Assembly (NCBI GenBank): GCA_016188575.1
Contig: JACPHN010000023.1
Coordinates: forward strand, 80,039-144,038
Source: Candidatus Schekmanbacteria bacterium
Lineage (GTDB): Bacteria; CSSED10-310; JACPHN01
Direction: 5' to 3'
Length of the DNA: 64,000 nucleotides
The position numbers were made by a program, and so were the translations under genes. Position 1 is the first letter of the stretch; the number at the start of each line of letters is the position of its first letter. Shown here in pieces: positions 1-9,251 of this stretch. The notes beneath the pieces are model-generated. The model was given only the letters and a program-made list of their open reading frames with translations. It was not told where the DNA came from and ran no database searches.

Positions 1-8
1 CTGTAGCT

Positions 9-1313
9 GTGGACGGCACGGCGGGACGGCAGCACTTGGCCCGCGAGGCCGGCGACACGGGCGGCCGCCGGCGCGTCGCCATCACCGGGATGGGCCTGGT
101 TACCTGCCTCGGAACCTCCGTTTCCACAACGTGGAGCGCCCTCCTGGAGAGACGCTCCGGAATCGGCCCAATTCGCTGTTTCGTGCCAGAGCCTTCATTT
201 CCTTCCCGCATAGCCGGAGAGATCCAGGACGTGCCCGCGTGCCCGGACCTCACCGCGCGAGAGGCCAAGAGAACGGAGCGATTCGTGCTCCTGGCGCTGA
301 TCGCTGGTCGCCAGGCCATGGCAGCCGCCCGGCTGGAAGTTGGCCGGGCATTGCCCCATTGTCGAGTTGGTGTCTGTGTCGGTTCGGGCATCGGCGGCAT
401 GCAGGCGATGGAGCAGGAGCACCGGACGCTGCTTCACCGTGGCCATCATCGGGTGGGGCCGTTCTTCGTGCCGCGGCTGATTTGCAACATGGCCGCGGGG
501 AGGCTCTCGATCGCTCTCGGCGCCCAGGGTCCGAACCTGGCCCCAGCGACTGCGTGCGCAGCCGGCGCCCACGCCATCGGCGAGGGTTTGCGGCTGATCC
601 AGCACGGCTACGCGGACGCGGTGGTGGCCGGGGGCACCGAGGCCGCCATCACGCCACTGTGTCTGGCCGGATTCGTCGCGATGCGATCGACTTCGACGCA
701 CCGAAACGACTCTCCCGCCTCGGCTTCGCGCCCATTTGACCGCAGGCGGGACGGTTTCGTCATCGCCGAGGGCGCCGGCATGGTCGTGTTGGAGGCCGAG
801 GAGCTCGCGAAGCAGCGGGGAGCCGAGATCGTCTGCGAGCTCGCGGGCTACGGCGCCAGCTCCGACGCCACCGATATTGTCGCTCCGCACCCGGCCGGGC
901 ACGGGGCCGAGCTCGCCATGCGCGGCGCGCTTGCTGATGCAGCGCTTGGCGCTGATCAAATCGCCTACGTCAACGCTCACGCGACCGCGACGGTGGACGG
1001 CGACCTGGCCGAGCTGCGAGCCCTCGAGCGGGTATTCGGAGCGCGCTCGACACCGGTGTGGGTGGGCGCAACCAAGTCCATGACCGGTCACGCCCTGGGC
1101 GCCTCCGGCGCGATCGAGGCCGCCATTACCGCTCTTGCAGTGGCCCGCGGCACCATTCCGCCGGCGCTCAACCTGGAGGAGCCTGAGGCGACGGAGGGCA
1201 TTCTCTTGGTCCAGAACGAGGTCATGAAGGCGCCGGTGCGGGCGGCTATCAGCAACTCCTTTGGATTCGGGGGAACCAACGCCGCGCTGGTGTTGCGGGA
1301 ATGGCGGGACTAG
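9..1313 (+). CDS. fabF: 3-oxoacyl-[acyl-carrier-protein] synthase II (FabF/KAS II)
   Basis: Condensing enzyme of type II fatty-acid synthesis, joining malonyl-ACP to a growing acyl-ACP in the cytoplasm. The 434-residue protein has the whole thiolase-like fold. The triad is visible: Cys183 in TACAAG, His324 in NAHATAT (the family usually has NAHGTST) and His361 in SMTGHALGASG. The C-terminal NSFGFGGTNA loop is intact. The GTG at 9 is used as start, but the frame stays open to the window edge and the conserved RRVAITGMG begins only at residue 21. The true start could therefore be TTG 36 or lie upstream of the window. It overlaps rnc by 13 bp, matching the common acpP-fabF-rnc order, so acpP probably lies just outside the window. 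Confidence 0.93.
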   Translation: MDGTAGRQHLAREAGDTGGRRRVAITGMGLVTCLGTSVSTTWSALLERRSGIGPIRCFVPEPSFPSRIAGEIQDVPACPDLTAREAKRTERFVLLALIAGRQAMAAARLEVGRALPHCRVGVCVGSGIGGMQAMEQEHRTLLHRGHHRVGPFFVPRLICNMAAGRLSIALGAQGPNLAPATACAAGAHAIGEGLRLIQHGYADAVVAGGTEAAITPLCLAGFVAMRSTSTHRNDSPASASRPFDRRRDGFVIAEGAGMVVLEAEELAKQRGAEIVCELAGYGASSDATDIVAPHPAGHGAELAMRGALADAALGADQIAYVNAHATATVDGDLAELRALERVFGARSTPVWVGATKSMTGHALGASGAIEAAITALAVARGTIPPALNLEEPEATEGILLVQNEVMKAPVRAAISNSFGFGGTNAALVLREWRD

Positions 1314-2029
1314 AAGAGCGCACGGACAACGATCTCCGGGTCCTTCAGGAAAGGCTCGGCTACCGTTTCAGACAGACGGGGCTGCTCATCCGGGCGCTCA
1401 CGCATGCCTCGTATGGTCATGAGCTCGTCTGTGACGATAACGAGCGACTTGAGTTCCTCGGTGACGCGGTGGCCGATTTTGTCGTGAGCGTGCTGCTGTT
1501 TCGACGCTTTTACTGGTGGGATGAGGGGGAGCTCACGCAGGCGCGCAGCGATCTCGTCAGCTCGAGAACCATGGCGGCCAAGGCCGCGGAGCTGGGGATT
1601 GGTGAATATCTCAGGTTGGGGCGCGGGGAGCGGCTCGCGGGCGGGCACTCAAAATCGTCCTTGCTCGCCAATGCCTTTGAGGCGATTCTGGCCGCAATCC
1701 TCCTGGACGGGGGAATCGACAAGGCTGCACGGACGGTGTCGCGGCTTTTTGCCACGGAGCTCGCGGCGCTACGGGCGACAAATCGTCCTCCAAACGCCCG
1801 TGCGGCGCTCCGGGAGCAGCTTTCGAGCTTGTTGCGAGGCCGCGCCGAGTATCGCCAAACCGCCGCCTCCGGATCAGGTAAAGTAAGGTTTGTGCAGGTC
1901 GCGCTGTTCGTTGACGGGGTACAGTGGTCGACCGGCGAAGGGAGAACCCGGATCGAAGCCGAGCAGCGGGCCGCAAGCCTGGCGCTGCGGCGGCGGCGCT
2001 CGCACACCGCTCCAGCAGCCGGCGAATAG
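1301..2029 (+). CDS. rnc: Ribonuclease III
   Basis: Double-strand-specific endoribonuclease that processes rRNA precursors and structured mRNAs. It has 242 residues, close to the family norm of about 226. The signature NERLEFLGD spans residues 47-55, giving metal ligands Glu51 and Asp55, and Glu127 lies in NAFEAI. The position that is Asp114 in the E. coli enzyme is Asn124 here. The C-terminal dsRNA-binding domain (about 155-232) is recognisable by its GEGRTRIEAEQRAA helix. The ATG start lies inside the last codons of fabF, so translation is likely coupled. The downstream gene converges on it with a 70-bp gap. Confidence 0.95.
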   Translation: MAGLEERTDNDLRVLQERLGYRFRQTGLLIRALTHASYGHELVCDDNERLEFLGDAVADFVVSVLLFRRFYWWDEGELTQARSDLVSSRTMAAKAAELGIGEYLRLGRGERLAGGHSKSSLLANAFEAILAAILLDGGIDKAARTVSRLFATELAALRATNRPPNARAALREQLSSLLRGRAEYRQTAASGSGKVRFVQVALFVDGVQWSTGEGRTRIEAEQRAASLALRRRRSHTAPAAGE

Positions 2030-2099
2030 AGCCGCGGCACAACCCAACGCGTCATTCTTGCCTGCCGGAGTCGCGGGGGTCTCCGGGCGCGGTCACCGC

Positions 2100-3176
2100 T
2101 CAAGGCTGGTAGTTCACCCAGACCGGCGAAGACCAGGCGCGGTGTCCATCACTCTGGGTTACTCGCACGTAGTAGAAGGTCAGCCCGAGCTCGATCTGTC
2201 GATCTTCCTCCTCGAATGAGAAGGTATTCTCGCGGGGCTCAAAGACGCGAATTACTTCGTTGTTACGCAGCAGCTCCACCTGCTGCACAAGCGGCGATGG
2301 GGAATCGAGAGACTCCCAGGCGGGCCGCTCGGCGCGGACCGTAACGCAGAGCCGGGGCGGGGACTCGGACGAAAACTCCGTGCCCATTGGCCGCCCATTG
2401 GCGGCGAAGTGCAAGACTGTCCGAGCTCCGGTAGTTCCGTACACATAGCGCGACGTGAACGCCTCCCATAAGGCATCGCGGCTGAGCTCGCGGGCGTACG
2501 CGGCCATGATGCCGCCGTGGTGGCGAAGAATCAGGCGGTGGGTGAAAAGCTCCGTGCGCTCCGGGCTGCCCGGCTTGGCGCAGTGGGTATCTGTGCCGCA
2601 CACCATGCCGAGGCGATGTCCAAGCGCGAGCGCCGCTTGAACGCTCGCCAGGCGGCTCCGGCTTGGCGCTCTGAGCCGTGGCTCCGAGCCGCGATGCTCT
2701 GAGCTGCCGTGCTTGGAATAGACCTCGACGAAGGGCTGCATTCGATCGTTGCGAAAGTTCCAATCCGTGACGATTCCGGTCGCCAGAGGGTGGTGGGGAA
2801 TCGTCAGCGCACTAAAGGGTTCCAGACAGCGCCAGAGCTTGGGAGGGGTATCCGACTCCCGTTGGGAATGCTTGAAGATCCTCTCGGGAACAGCATCGTC
2901 AGCGAAGAGCACGACCTTGTGCCCGTATTTGGTCGCCGTCCACTCGTACGCAACGAAGGAGGTAAAGCGGCCGGGTTCGTAGAACCGGCCGGCGAGCTCC
3001 TGGATTTTCTCCCATCGCTTGGGAGTGATCGAGAAGTCGTGGTCGGTAAGCGCCGAGAAATCGAGCTTCGCCTCGTCCCGAGCGTACCAATAATAACTGG
3101 GGGGATCGCCGACTGCTTCGCGTGACCATCGGGAGTGTCCGTGCAGATCCCCCCAAAAAAGTCGAGGTTCATCCAT
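2100..3176 (-). CDS. DUF3604 / PHP-like metal-dependent hydrolase
   Basis: Predicted metallo-phosphoesterase-like protein of the DUF3604 family; the substrate is unknown. PHP-type metal-binding motifs occur in order: WGDLHGHS (residues 8-15), LTDHD (43-47), IPHHP near 127 and GTDTH near 195. A C-terminal beta-rich part (about 240-358) looks like an accessory domain. No signal peptide is visible, so it is probably cytoplasmic. It is the last gene of the six-gene minus-strand operon that starts with the MinD-like ATPase, 32 bp after the TPR gene. The family call is firm; its role in the operon is not known. Confidence 0.8.
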   Translation of the reverse strand: MDEPRLFWGDLHGHSRWSREAVGDPPSYYWYARDEAKLDFSALTDHDFSITPKRWEKIQELAGRFYEPGRFTSFVAYEWTATKYGHKVVLFADDAVPERIFKHSQRESDTPPKLWRCLEPFSALTIPHHPLATGIVTDWNFRNDRMQPFVEVYSKHGSSEHRGSEPRLRAPSRSRLASVQAALALGHRLGMVCGTDTHCAKPGSPERTELFTHRLILRHHGGIMAAYARELSRDALWEAFTSRYVYGTTGARTVLHFAANGRPMGTEFSSESPPRLCVTVRAERPAWESLDSPSPLVQQVELLRNNEVIRVFEPRENTFSFEEEDRQIELGLTFYYVRVTQSDGHRAWSSPVWVNYQP

Positions 3177-3208
3177 GGTGACACTCGAGTGTAGATTGAA
3201 AAGCGCAT

Positions 3209-3958
3209 CTAGACCGACTGACCGGCCGCGGCACCGAGTCGCTCCAGGTTGTTTCGATACGCGGGATCGGCAGGCCGCAGACGAGCCGCGGTGCCTGCAT
3301 AGTGCAGGGCAGTATCCATCTGATCGAGCTTGCGCGCAAGTCGCGACATGAGATAGCAGACCGGCGCGCTGCGCGGATCGACACCGAGGTACAGCTTGCC
3401 GAAGTGCATCGCTTCAGCGAACTGACCGAGGTTGGCGCAGATCATGGTGAGCAGAAAGAGCGCCTGGGGATCGCCGGGGCGGAGCTGGACGACTGCGGTG
3501 AGAGCGTCCTTGGCTCCGTGGTAATCGGCAATATGATGGTCATAGAGCAAAGACCCGAGCAGGCTGCGCAGGCGGATGGCCGTCGGAAACTCGACAATGC
3601 CGTCCTCAAGGAATGCCCGAGCTACCGCATGGCTGTTGGTAGCAACGGCGGCGGCCGCGGCGAGCTCATAGGTGGCGGCGCTTGCCGCGCCAAGGCGGAT
3701 CACCTTTCCGGTGGCAGCGAGCGCATCCACATTACGGCCAAGCTTCAAGTAGCATGCTGCAAGCTGGTTGAGCGGTTCGGGCTCCCCGGGTGCCCGGCGC
3801 ATCGCGGCTTTTAGATAGTATAGAGCCATGTCCGGTTTCCCGAGACGGTTCAGCGCCTTGGCAGCGCGCAGCAGTGCCTCTGAGCCACCGTCGCCGGCCG
3901 CGAGCCGGGCAGCCGCGTCACGGAACTCGCGTCTGGCTAGCTGGTAATTTCCGGACAT
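3209..3958 (-). CDS. TPR-repeat protein
   Basis: A 249-residue protein made almost entirely of tetratricopeptide repeats, an alpha-helical scaffold for protein-protein contacts. Repeat signatures include LNRLGKPDMALYYLKAAMRR, AACYLKLGRNVDALAATGKV and ICANLGQFAEAMHFGKLYL. There is no signal peptide or membrane segment. Its start overlaps the end of the upstream gene by 22 bp, indicating translational coupling. It probably bridges other products of this operon; that is an inference from TPR biology. Confidence 0.75.
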   Translation of the reverse strand: MSGNYQLARREFRDAAARLAAGDGGSEALLRAAKALNRLGKPDMALYYLKAAMRRAPGEPEPLNQLAACYLKLGRNVDALAATGKVIRLGAASAATYELAAAAAVATNSHAVARAFLEDGIVEFPTAIRLRSLLGSLLYDHHIADYHGAKDALTAVVQLRPGDPQALFLLTMICANLGQFAEAMHFGKLYLGVDPRSAPVCYLMSRLARKLDQMDTALHYAGTAARLRPADPAYRNNLERLGAAAGQSV

Positions 3959-4623
3959 GGTTCCGCGATCAAATCAGCACGGATGTTTCCCTCGAGCGGT
4001 TCATCGGGTTCGGGAAAGGCGATTTTCAGGTGGGTTCGGACCGCGTCACCCGCCAGCCACAGGCCATCGCAGTCTTCCGCAAGGTCGCGGCCGAGGCGGC
4101 GAAACCCGTCGCTCGCGGTCAGCCCGCCAAGCTGGTCCTGGGGAGTCTCGGACAGCGCCTCGCGAAGCAAACGCGCCATTTCGGGCGCAGCTCCGTCCAC
4201 CCCGATTGGGCACGTCGTCTCCCGACGGCCGACGACGAGGTGACAGTGATTCTCCGCCTGATCTTCGTCGCTGACCACGGAGATGGTGGCCCCGAGCACC
4301 GCGGAGAGTCGGCCGGCATCCTGCTTCAGCGATGCTGCGGTGCTATTGCGAGGATCATCCAAGGGGACCAGGGCGCCGCCGATCGCGCGCAGGCCGCCTC
4401 TCGGCTCCTTGCGATCCGCGAAAACGGGGCTCGGCGCCGGACTGACCAGCTTTCGCATCGTCTCCACGTGATCTTGGGAAGCGTCAGAATACTCCGCGTC
4501 CGCGGCTCTCTCCGAGTCGGACGGCAGATCCGGAGACTCGACTACCACGGGTCGATGTTCCAACCGTTCCGAACCCGGCGGCGACAAGAACCCGCCGCCC
4601 TTGAAAGACTGAATATCGGTCAT
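3937..4623 (-). CDS. Hypothetical protein of the MinD-TPR operon
   Basis: Not recognised. It has 228 residues with an acidic, low-complexity N-terminal third (Pro/Ser/Glu rich, about 1-75) and a more globular C-terminal part (about 95-225) that alternates strands and helices. There is no signal peptide or membrane helix. The minus strand is chosen over a competing plus-strand frame because the ATG at 4623 has a purine-rich GGGAGG upstream and because the gene overlaps the next one by 22 bp in an otherwise all-minus operon. A 136-bp gap separates it from the membrane TPR gene upstream. Confidence 0.6.
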   Translation of the reverse strand: MTDIQSFKGGGFLSPPGSERLEHRPVVVESPDLPSDSERAADAEYSDASQDHVETMRKLVSPAPSPVFADRKEPRGGLRAIGGALVPLDDPRNSTAASLKQDAGRLSAVLGATISVVSDEDQAENHCHLVVGRRETTCPIGVDGAAPEMARLLREALSETPQDQLGGLTASDGFRRLGRDLAEDCDGLWLAGDAVRTHLKIAFPEPDEPLEGNIRADLIAEPCPEITS

Positions 4624-4759
4624 CCTCTGGTGCCTCCCTAAAGCTACGTTGCGTTATCATTTTAGCCTACTTATCGTCGGAATGGCAGCGCTTGTTGCAT
4701 GAGAGGCGCCATGCCGCGTACTCCCCAAGCCGCGGGCACCGGCAACCGCGACGAATCGA

Positions 4760-7285
4760 CTAGGGCTGCACTTGCCGAAGTCGCCTGCGAATTCCGGGCT
4801 GATCCGAATCGAGCTCGAGGGACCGGGCGAAAGCCGCCGAAGCACGCTCGTCGTCGCCTCGCGACGCGTAGACAGCGCCGAGGTTGGCCCACGCCTTCGC
4901 ATTCTTGGGGTCAAGAACCGTGGCAGTCTGGTAGGCCGTCACGGCGCCAGCGAGATCTCCTTGCTTGTGCCGGGCAACGCCAAGAAAGTAGAAGGCCTGT
5001 GCGTCGTTCGGGTTTGCCGCCGTGGCGCGCGCCAGCAGGGCGACCGCTTCATCCACGGACCCGGCCTTGTACCGATCCATGGCAATCTCGGTGAGGGCGA
5101 TGGAGTTGTTCGGCTCCGCGATCATGGCGAGCTTGAAGGCTTTGGCGGCCCCATCTCGATTCCCGGCAGCCGTGCGAATCTCGGCGAGCAGGAGGTAGCC
5201 GGACGCGGCATCAGGCGCCCACAACCCAAGGCGGTCGAGAATCTGCTCGGCCTTCCCGTACTCCTTCTTTTCCTTGTACAGGCGCGCGAGGTCGAGATAG
5301 GGCGCGACGTCGCGATAGGGAGCGGCAGTGATCGCCAGCTCCAGCATGTCAGCAGCCTCGTCGCGGCGCCCGACTTCCTGCAGGCGGCTAGCCATGACGA
5401 CACGGAAAGAAGCTTCGACCGATGCCGATTGAGCGGCCTGCTGGAGATGGGCGAGAGCTTCGTCGTGGCGTCCGAGTCGCCACTCGGCATCGGCAATCCA
5501 GCCGACGGCGACGGCGGGGTCGCTGGCAGCGCTGGCGGCCTCTTTCAGAATGCGGTGCGCCTCGTCGACGTTTCCGGCCTCGAGATGAGCGCGGCCCAAG
5601 AGCAGGTAAACCTCGGCTCTGGAGGGGACGAGGGGATCGGCGGGAGCGTTTGGAGGAGAGTCGGCCGGCGGCAAGGAATCAGCTAGTCGCTGAAAGTGGG
5701 TGGCAGACTCCGGGAATCGTGCAAGCGCGAAGAGGCTCTTGCCGCGCGCCCAGTTGGCAGCCATCCACGCCTTCCAGAGGGGATCGCCAGGCGGGTAGCT
5801 CGCCTTGGTGAGGTCCAGCGCGAGCTCGCCGGCGAGCTTGTCGATCGCGAGGAGGCCATCCTGTCCAGGTTCGACGTCAAAGCGATGGGCGGCGAGCTCG
5901 ATGCGGGCGGAAGCGTCGCCGCTCCAGTAGCGAACCGCGAAATAGCTGCCCGCGCCGGCGAGAGCAGCGGCGGCGAGAATCGTGACAGGGATGAGGAGCA
6001 GACGTCTGGAGGACCGCCGGCGTGTGGAGGGGGGATCAGGCCGAGGGGAGCCGCCGCGCTGCGGGGGCGGCGCAGTCACGCGCGTGGCAGCCCCGAAGCT
6101 GAGCGCTACCGAGGTAACCGGGGCACTCGAGCCGCGGGCCGCGGGCGGATCGCCATAACGAGGCGCCAGGCTCTCGTCGGGGTTCTTGGCGAGGAAGGGA
6201 TGGGCCGAGGCAGATGCCGGGGTGGGGGCGGGCTCGTCGAGATCGTACAGGCCGAGTCGATCATCGTCGTGGATAACGTACTCGGTCTCCGCTGGTTCCT
6301 CGTCTTGTGGAGTCGGCGGTGGGGTGCGCGTGACCATCGGAGCCGGGCCGTCCTCCGCTGTTCGGGACGGCTCGCGCGGGCCAGGTGCAGGGGACGGACG
6401 GCGGCGCGGTGACGCGGCGCGCGGCGAGCTGGGCGACGCGGGCCGGGTGGGTTTGGGCGCCGGTGGTGCGGGTTCGCTTTCCCAATGGAGCTCGAGCTCC
6501 GGCAGCTCGTCGCCTCCTCCCGGTTCCTTGGCGCCGCTGGCGGCGAGATCGGCCACGAGCGCCGTGGCGCCGCCGTGATTCGGGTCGCGAAGGAGAATAT
6601 CCTGAGCAAGCAAGAGTGCCTCTCCGGGACGGTCGAAGGCCGTAGCTTCCTCTGCTCGCGCCCAGAGATCGGCGACCTCCTTTTCGTCCGCCAGGCGTGC
6701 CTGCAGGCGTGCTGACATCTCATAGGCGTCGCCATTGGTTGGATCGTGGCGTAAGATCTCGGCGTATGCGGCAGCAGCTTCCGCGAGCGCACCGCGGTCG
6801 ACCAGCGCCTTCGCTTTTGCCAGCGCCGCCGCGGCGAGGTCAGCGGGCATCGCAGCGGGAGCAGCACGGGCTGGCGGGGGCAGCTCGGGAAGGAGGTCGT
6901 CGTCTAGGGTGGGGAGAATCTCGGTGCCGCCGGCCGCGGCGCGACCGAGCTCGGCGTTGACCGTCTGAAACATCTCATAGGCCACGTCGCTGTCGGGGTT
7001 GCGGTCCAGCGCCTCCCGAAACAGCTCTGCGGAAAGCTGCAATTTCCCGGCGTTTCTGGCCTCGACCGCAAGGTTGAATAGCGCATCGCTCGCGCCTTTG
7101 GCGCCAAGACGTTCCTCGCAAATCGAAAAACACTCCCAGACGATCGGGTCCAGACGGTTACGCTCAAGGAGTGGCAAGAGGCGGCGAAATCCGTCGTCCA
7201 CCCGGCCCGCGGAAATTGCCTTGCGGACCTCCTCGAGCACCTTTTCTCGGCGCTCTTCCTCGCCGCTATCGTCATCCAGAAGCAC
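4760..7285 (-). CDS. Membrane-spanning TPR protein
   Basis: Large scaffold of 841 residues in three parts: N-terminal TPR-like helices (about 1-230), a long Pro/Ser/Ala-rich disordered linker (about 245-425), one transmembrane helix preceded by STRRRSSRR (about 427-452), and a C-terminal array of TPRs (about 520-841). By the positive-inside rule the N-terminus is cytoplasmic and the C-terminal TPRs are periplasmic. The start is set at GTG 7285 because a perfect GGAGGT lies 9 nt upstream. An upstream in-frame ATG at 7315 and longer forms overlapping the preceding gene lack such a site. It could carry a signal from the cytosolic MinD-like ATPase across the inner membrane. Confidence 0.78.
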   Translation of the reverse strand: MLLDDDSGEEERREKVLEEVRKAISAGRVDDGFRRLLPLLERNRLDPIVWECFSICEERLGAKGASDALFNLAVEARNAGKLQLSAELFREALDRNPDSDVAYEMFQTVNAELGRAAAGGTEILPTLDDDLLPELPPPARAAPAAMPADLAAAALAKAKALVDRGALAEAAAAYAEILRHDPTNGDAYEMSARLQARLADEKEVADLWARAEEATAFDRPGEALLLAQDILLRDPNHGGATALVADLAASGAKEPGGGDELPELELHWESEPAPPAPKPTRPASPSSPRAASPRRRPSPAPGPREPSRTAEDGPAPMVTRTPPPTPQDEEPAETEYVIHDDDRLGLYDLDEPAPTPASASAHPFLAKNPDESLAPRYGDPPAARGSSAPVTSVALSFGAATRVTAPPPQRGGSPRPDPPSTRRRSSRRLLLIPVTILAAAALAGAGSYFAVRYWSGDASARIELAAHRFDVEPGQDGLLAIDKLAGELALDLTKASYPPGDPLWKAWMAANWARGKSLFALARFPESATHFQRLADSLPPADSPPNAPADPLVPSRAEVYLLLGRAHLEAGNVDEAHRILKEAASAASDPAVAVGWIADAEWRLGRHDEALAHLQQAAQSASVEASFRVVMASRLQEVGRRDEAADMLELAITAAPYRDVAPYLDLARLYKEKKEYGKAEQILDRLGLWAPDAASGYLLLAEIRTAAGNRDGAAKAFKLAMIAEPNNSIALTEIAMDRYKAGSVDEAVALLARATAANPNDAQAFYFLGVARHKQGDLAGAVTAYQTATVLDPKNAKAWANLGAVYASRGDDERASAAFARSLELDSDQPGIRRRLRQVQP

Positions 7286-7346
7286 CGCCCTGACACCTCC
7301 TCGGAGCGCGCGCATGAAAGCGCAAGCCTGGGCCTGTCGGCCTCCC

Positions 7347-9242
7347 CTAAAGCACCTGTCCTCCGCGTGATTTCTCACTGACGGGGGCGCGCGATTGCTG
7401 CACCGCGGGGCTCTCGTCGGCGGCAAGCCGGGCCAGGTCGGGCCATTCCGACTTGCGAACCACGTTGTCGGCCTCGTCGTTACAGCCGAGTCGGCGCAGC
7501 AAGCTCACCAGCCGCACGAACAAGTTCTTTCGATCGTGCCGGAGCATGAAACCGGTTCGCGAATAGTACTCCGGCAGGCTCTCGCGGAGCGTCAAAATGA
7601 CGTCGGCGGCGTCGCGCAGTGCGGCGTATGCTTCCTGCAACCGTTGTTGCCGCACTAGCCACTTGCCGTGAACGTAGTGCACGCGCCAGGTTTCCTCCGG
7701 CAAGTGGAGCTTGCGGGCCTCGACTCGGGCTGCCTCCAAGTGCGTCTCGATGACACGGCTGGACTCTTCCTCGGAGGCGAGCGCACTCGCGGCGTCGAGG
7801 AGGAGCAGGCGGGCGCGCAGCCGGAGCAGCGGGTCATCTCCCGCCATCTCCAGGACCTGCTCTCCGCAGCTTTTCGCGGTCAGGGAATCGTCGCGGCTGA
7901 GAGCGACGGCGCCCCTGGTCAGCATGATGCCGGCCCGATCGCGCGGATTGCCGCACGCCGAAAAGCACTCCTGCGCCTGGCGCAGGCCTTCGTCGGCGTG
8001 TTGATGCCGACCTTGCCAGTGCTCCAGGGTGCCCATGACGGCCAGGACCGCAGAACGGGCCGCATCGGCGAGCACCAGGCCCGCCTCCGGGTCGATGATA
8101 GGGGCAACCTGGCCGGGGGCGCGGTCGTCTGGGAGGCGCACGCCGACGGACTCGCCGACGCTGCCGGCAAGGTGCCACGCAGCGTCGAAGGCGCCGATAT
8201 CGCCGAGCACCTCGGCTTCTTTCATGGCGATGCGGAGTGCGGGTCCCGTCTGGGAGGCAGCGAGGAGGAGCTCGCGCGCGTCGGACAGGCAGCGCAGCGC
8301 ATAGTCGTACTCTCCCATGAGGTGGTAGAGCTCACCGAGCCCGCCGATCGCTTGCCCCCGAACGCTCGGGTTCTCCGCGGCCAGATCGAGAGTCTGACGC
8401 AGTCCTTGGAGCACCGCTGCGAAGTCGCCGAGCTGCAAATTGATGGTGCTCCAGCGGAGCCGAGCGAACGCCTCGAGGCCGCGGTCGGACAGGCGTTTTG
8501 CCAGCTCGATCGCTTTTGAACAGGTTTCGAGGGCGAGCTTGAGATCGCCGCGGATCTGGTAAAGGCCGGCGAGATTGAGCAGGTCGCCGACCTGAGCGTC
8601 GACGTCAGCGAGCGTCGTATCGAGTTGGTAGCCGCGCTTGAAATGATAGAGCGCTCTGGCGAAGTCACCACGGCTGCGGTAGGCGCAACCCAGGTTGGCG
8701 AGAATCGAGGCCTCACCGCCGCGATCGCCATTGGCCTGAAAGATCTCGAGAAGCTCGCGAAAGCGCGTGATTGCCTCATCGACTTGACCGCGCGCGAAGA
8801 GGTCGAGGGCGAGGGTTTCTTTCTCGCGGATCATGAAGTCGGGCAGGCGCCCCTCCAGGTCGACAGTATCGGCGTCCTCCGGGCGGGCCGCGGCGTCTGG
8901 TTCGGCGAGCGGCGTCGAGCGCTTGGCGGCGGATTTGAGCCGCTTCACGACTTCGCTGTCGACCGCCGCGGGCGGCGCTGCCACGGGCTCGCTCGACGCC
9001 GCGGGCGCTGCCGGGGGCTCGGAAGTTGCCGGGCTTGGGGGGAGCGGCTGCGCGGCGGCCTTCTCACGTGGGCTTCGGATCACCGGGCCGAGCTCGTCGA
9101 AGGCATCGATGTCGACTCCCGGGACCAGCCCTCGGGTGGATGTGTCCGCGACGGAGGGAATCTCATCCGCCTCCACTGCCTCGCGGTCCTTCCTGGATTC
9201 GGTTCCGGACAGCAAACCTTTGAAGCGTTTTGCCCAACTCAT
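7347..9242 (-). CDS. TPR-repeat cytoplasmic protein
   Basis: A 631-residue protein. An acidic, Pro/Ala-rich N-terminus (about 1-125) precedes a TPR array of the type seen in signalling scaffolds, for example ANLGCAYRSRGDFARALYHF and LAGLYQIRGDLKLALETC. The C-terminal region (about 400-600) keeps helical-repeat character with weaker consensus. There is no membrane segment. The basic start MSWAKRFKGLL might be a membrane-targeting amphipathic helix. It begins 9 bp after the MinD-like gene, so the two are co-transcribed and probably partners. Confidence 0.75.
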   Translation of the reverse strand: MSWAKRFKGLLSGTESRKDREAVEADEIPSVADTSTRGLVPGVDIDAFDELGPVIRSPREKAAAQPLPPSPATSEPPAAPAASSEPVAAPPAAVDSEVVKRLKSAAKRSTPLAEPDAAARPEDADTVDLEGRLPDFMIREKETLALDLFARGQVDEAITRFRELLEIFQANGDRGGEASILANLGCAYRSRGDFARALYHFKRGYQLDTTLADVDAQVGDLLNLAGLYQIRGDLKLALETCSKAIELAKRLSDRGLEAFARLRWSTINLQLGDFAAVLQGLRQTLDLAAENPSVRGQAIGGLGELYHLMGEYDYALRCLSDARELLLAASQTGPALRIAMKEAEVLGDIGAFDAAWHLAGSVGESVGVRLPDDRAPGQVAPIIDPEAGLVLADAARSAVLAVMGTLEHWQGRHQHADEGLRQAQECFSACGNPRDRAGIMLTRGAVALSRDDSLTAKSCGEQVLEMAGDDPLLRLRARLLLLDAASALASEEESSRVIETHLEAARVEARKLHLPEETWRVHYVHGKWLVRQQRLQEAYAALRDAADVILTLRESLPEYYSRTGFMLRHDRKNLFVRLVSLLRRLGCNDEADNVVRKSEWPDLARLAADESPAVQQSRAPVSEKSRGGQVL

Positions 9243-9251
9243 TTGGCTTCC

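Noticed and set aside
9-2029. RNase III with Asn124 in place of the usual Asp as an inactive enzyme
   Set aside because: The essential Glu51, Asp55 and Glu127 are present and Asn at this position occurs in working homologues as far as I recall, so it is not reported as a defect.
3790-4641. A 283-codon plus-strand frame opposite the hypothetical gene
   Set aside because: The minus-strand frame has a good ribosome-binding site and operon overlap; the plus frame has Arg/Gly-rich shadow composition and would run against the operon.
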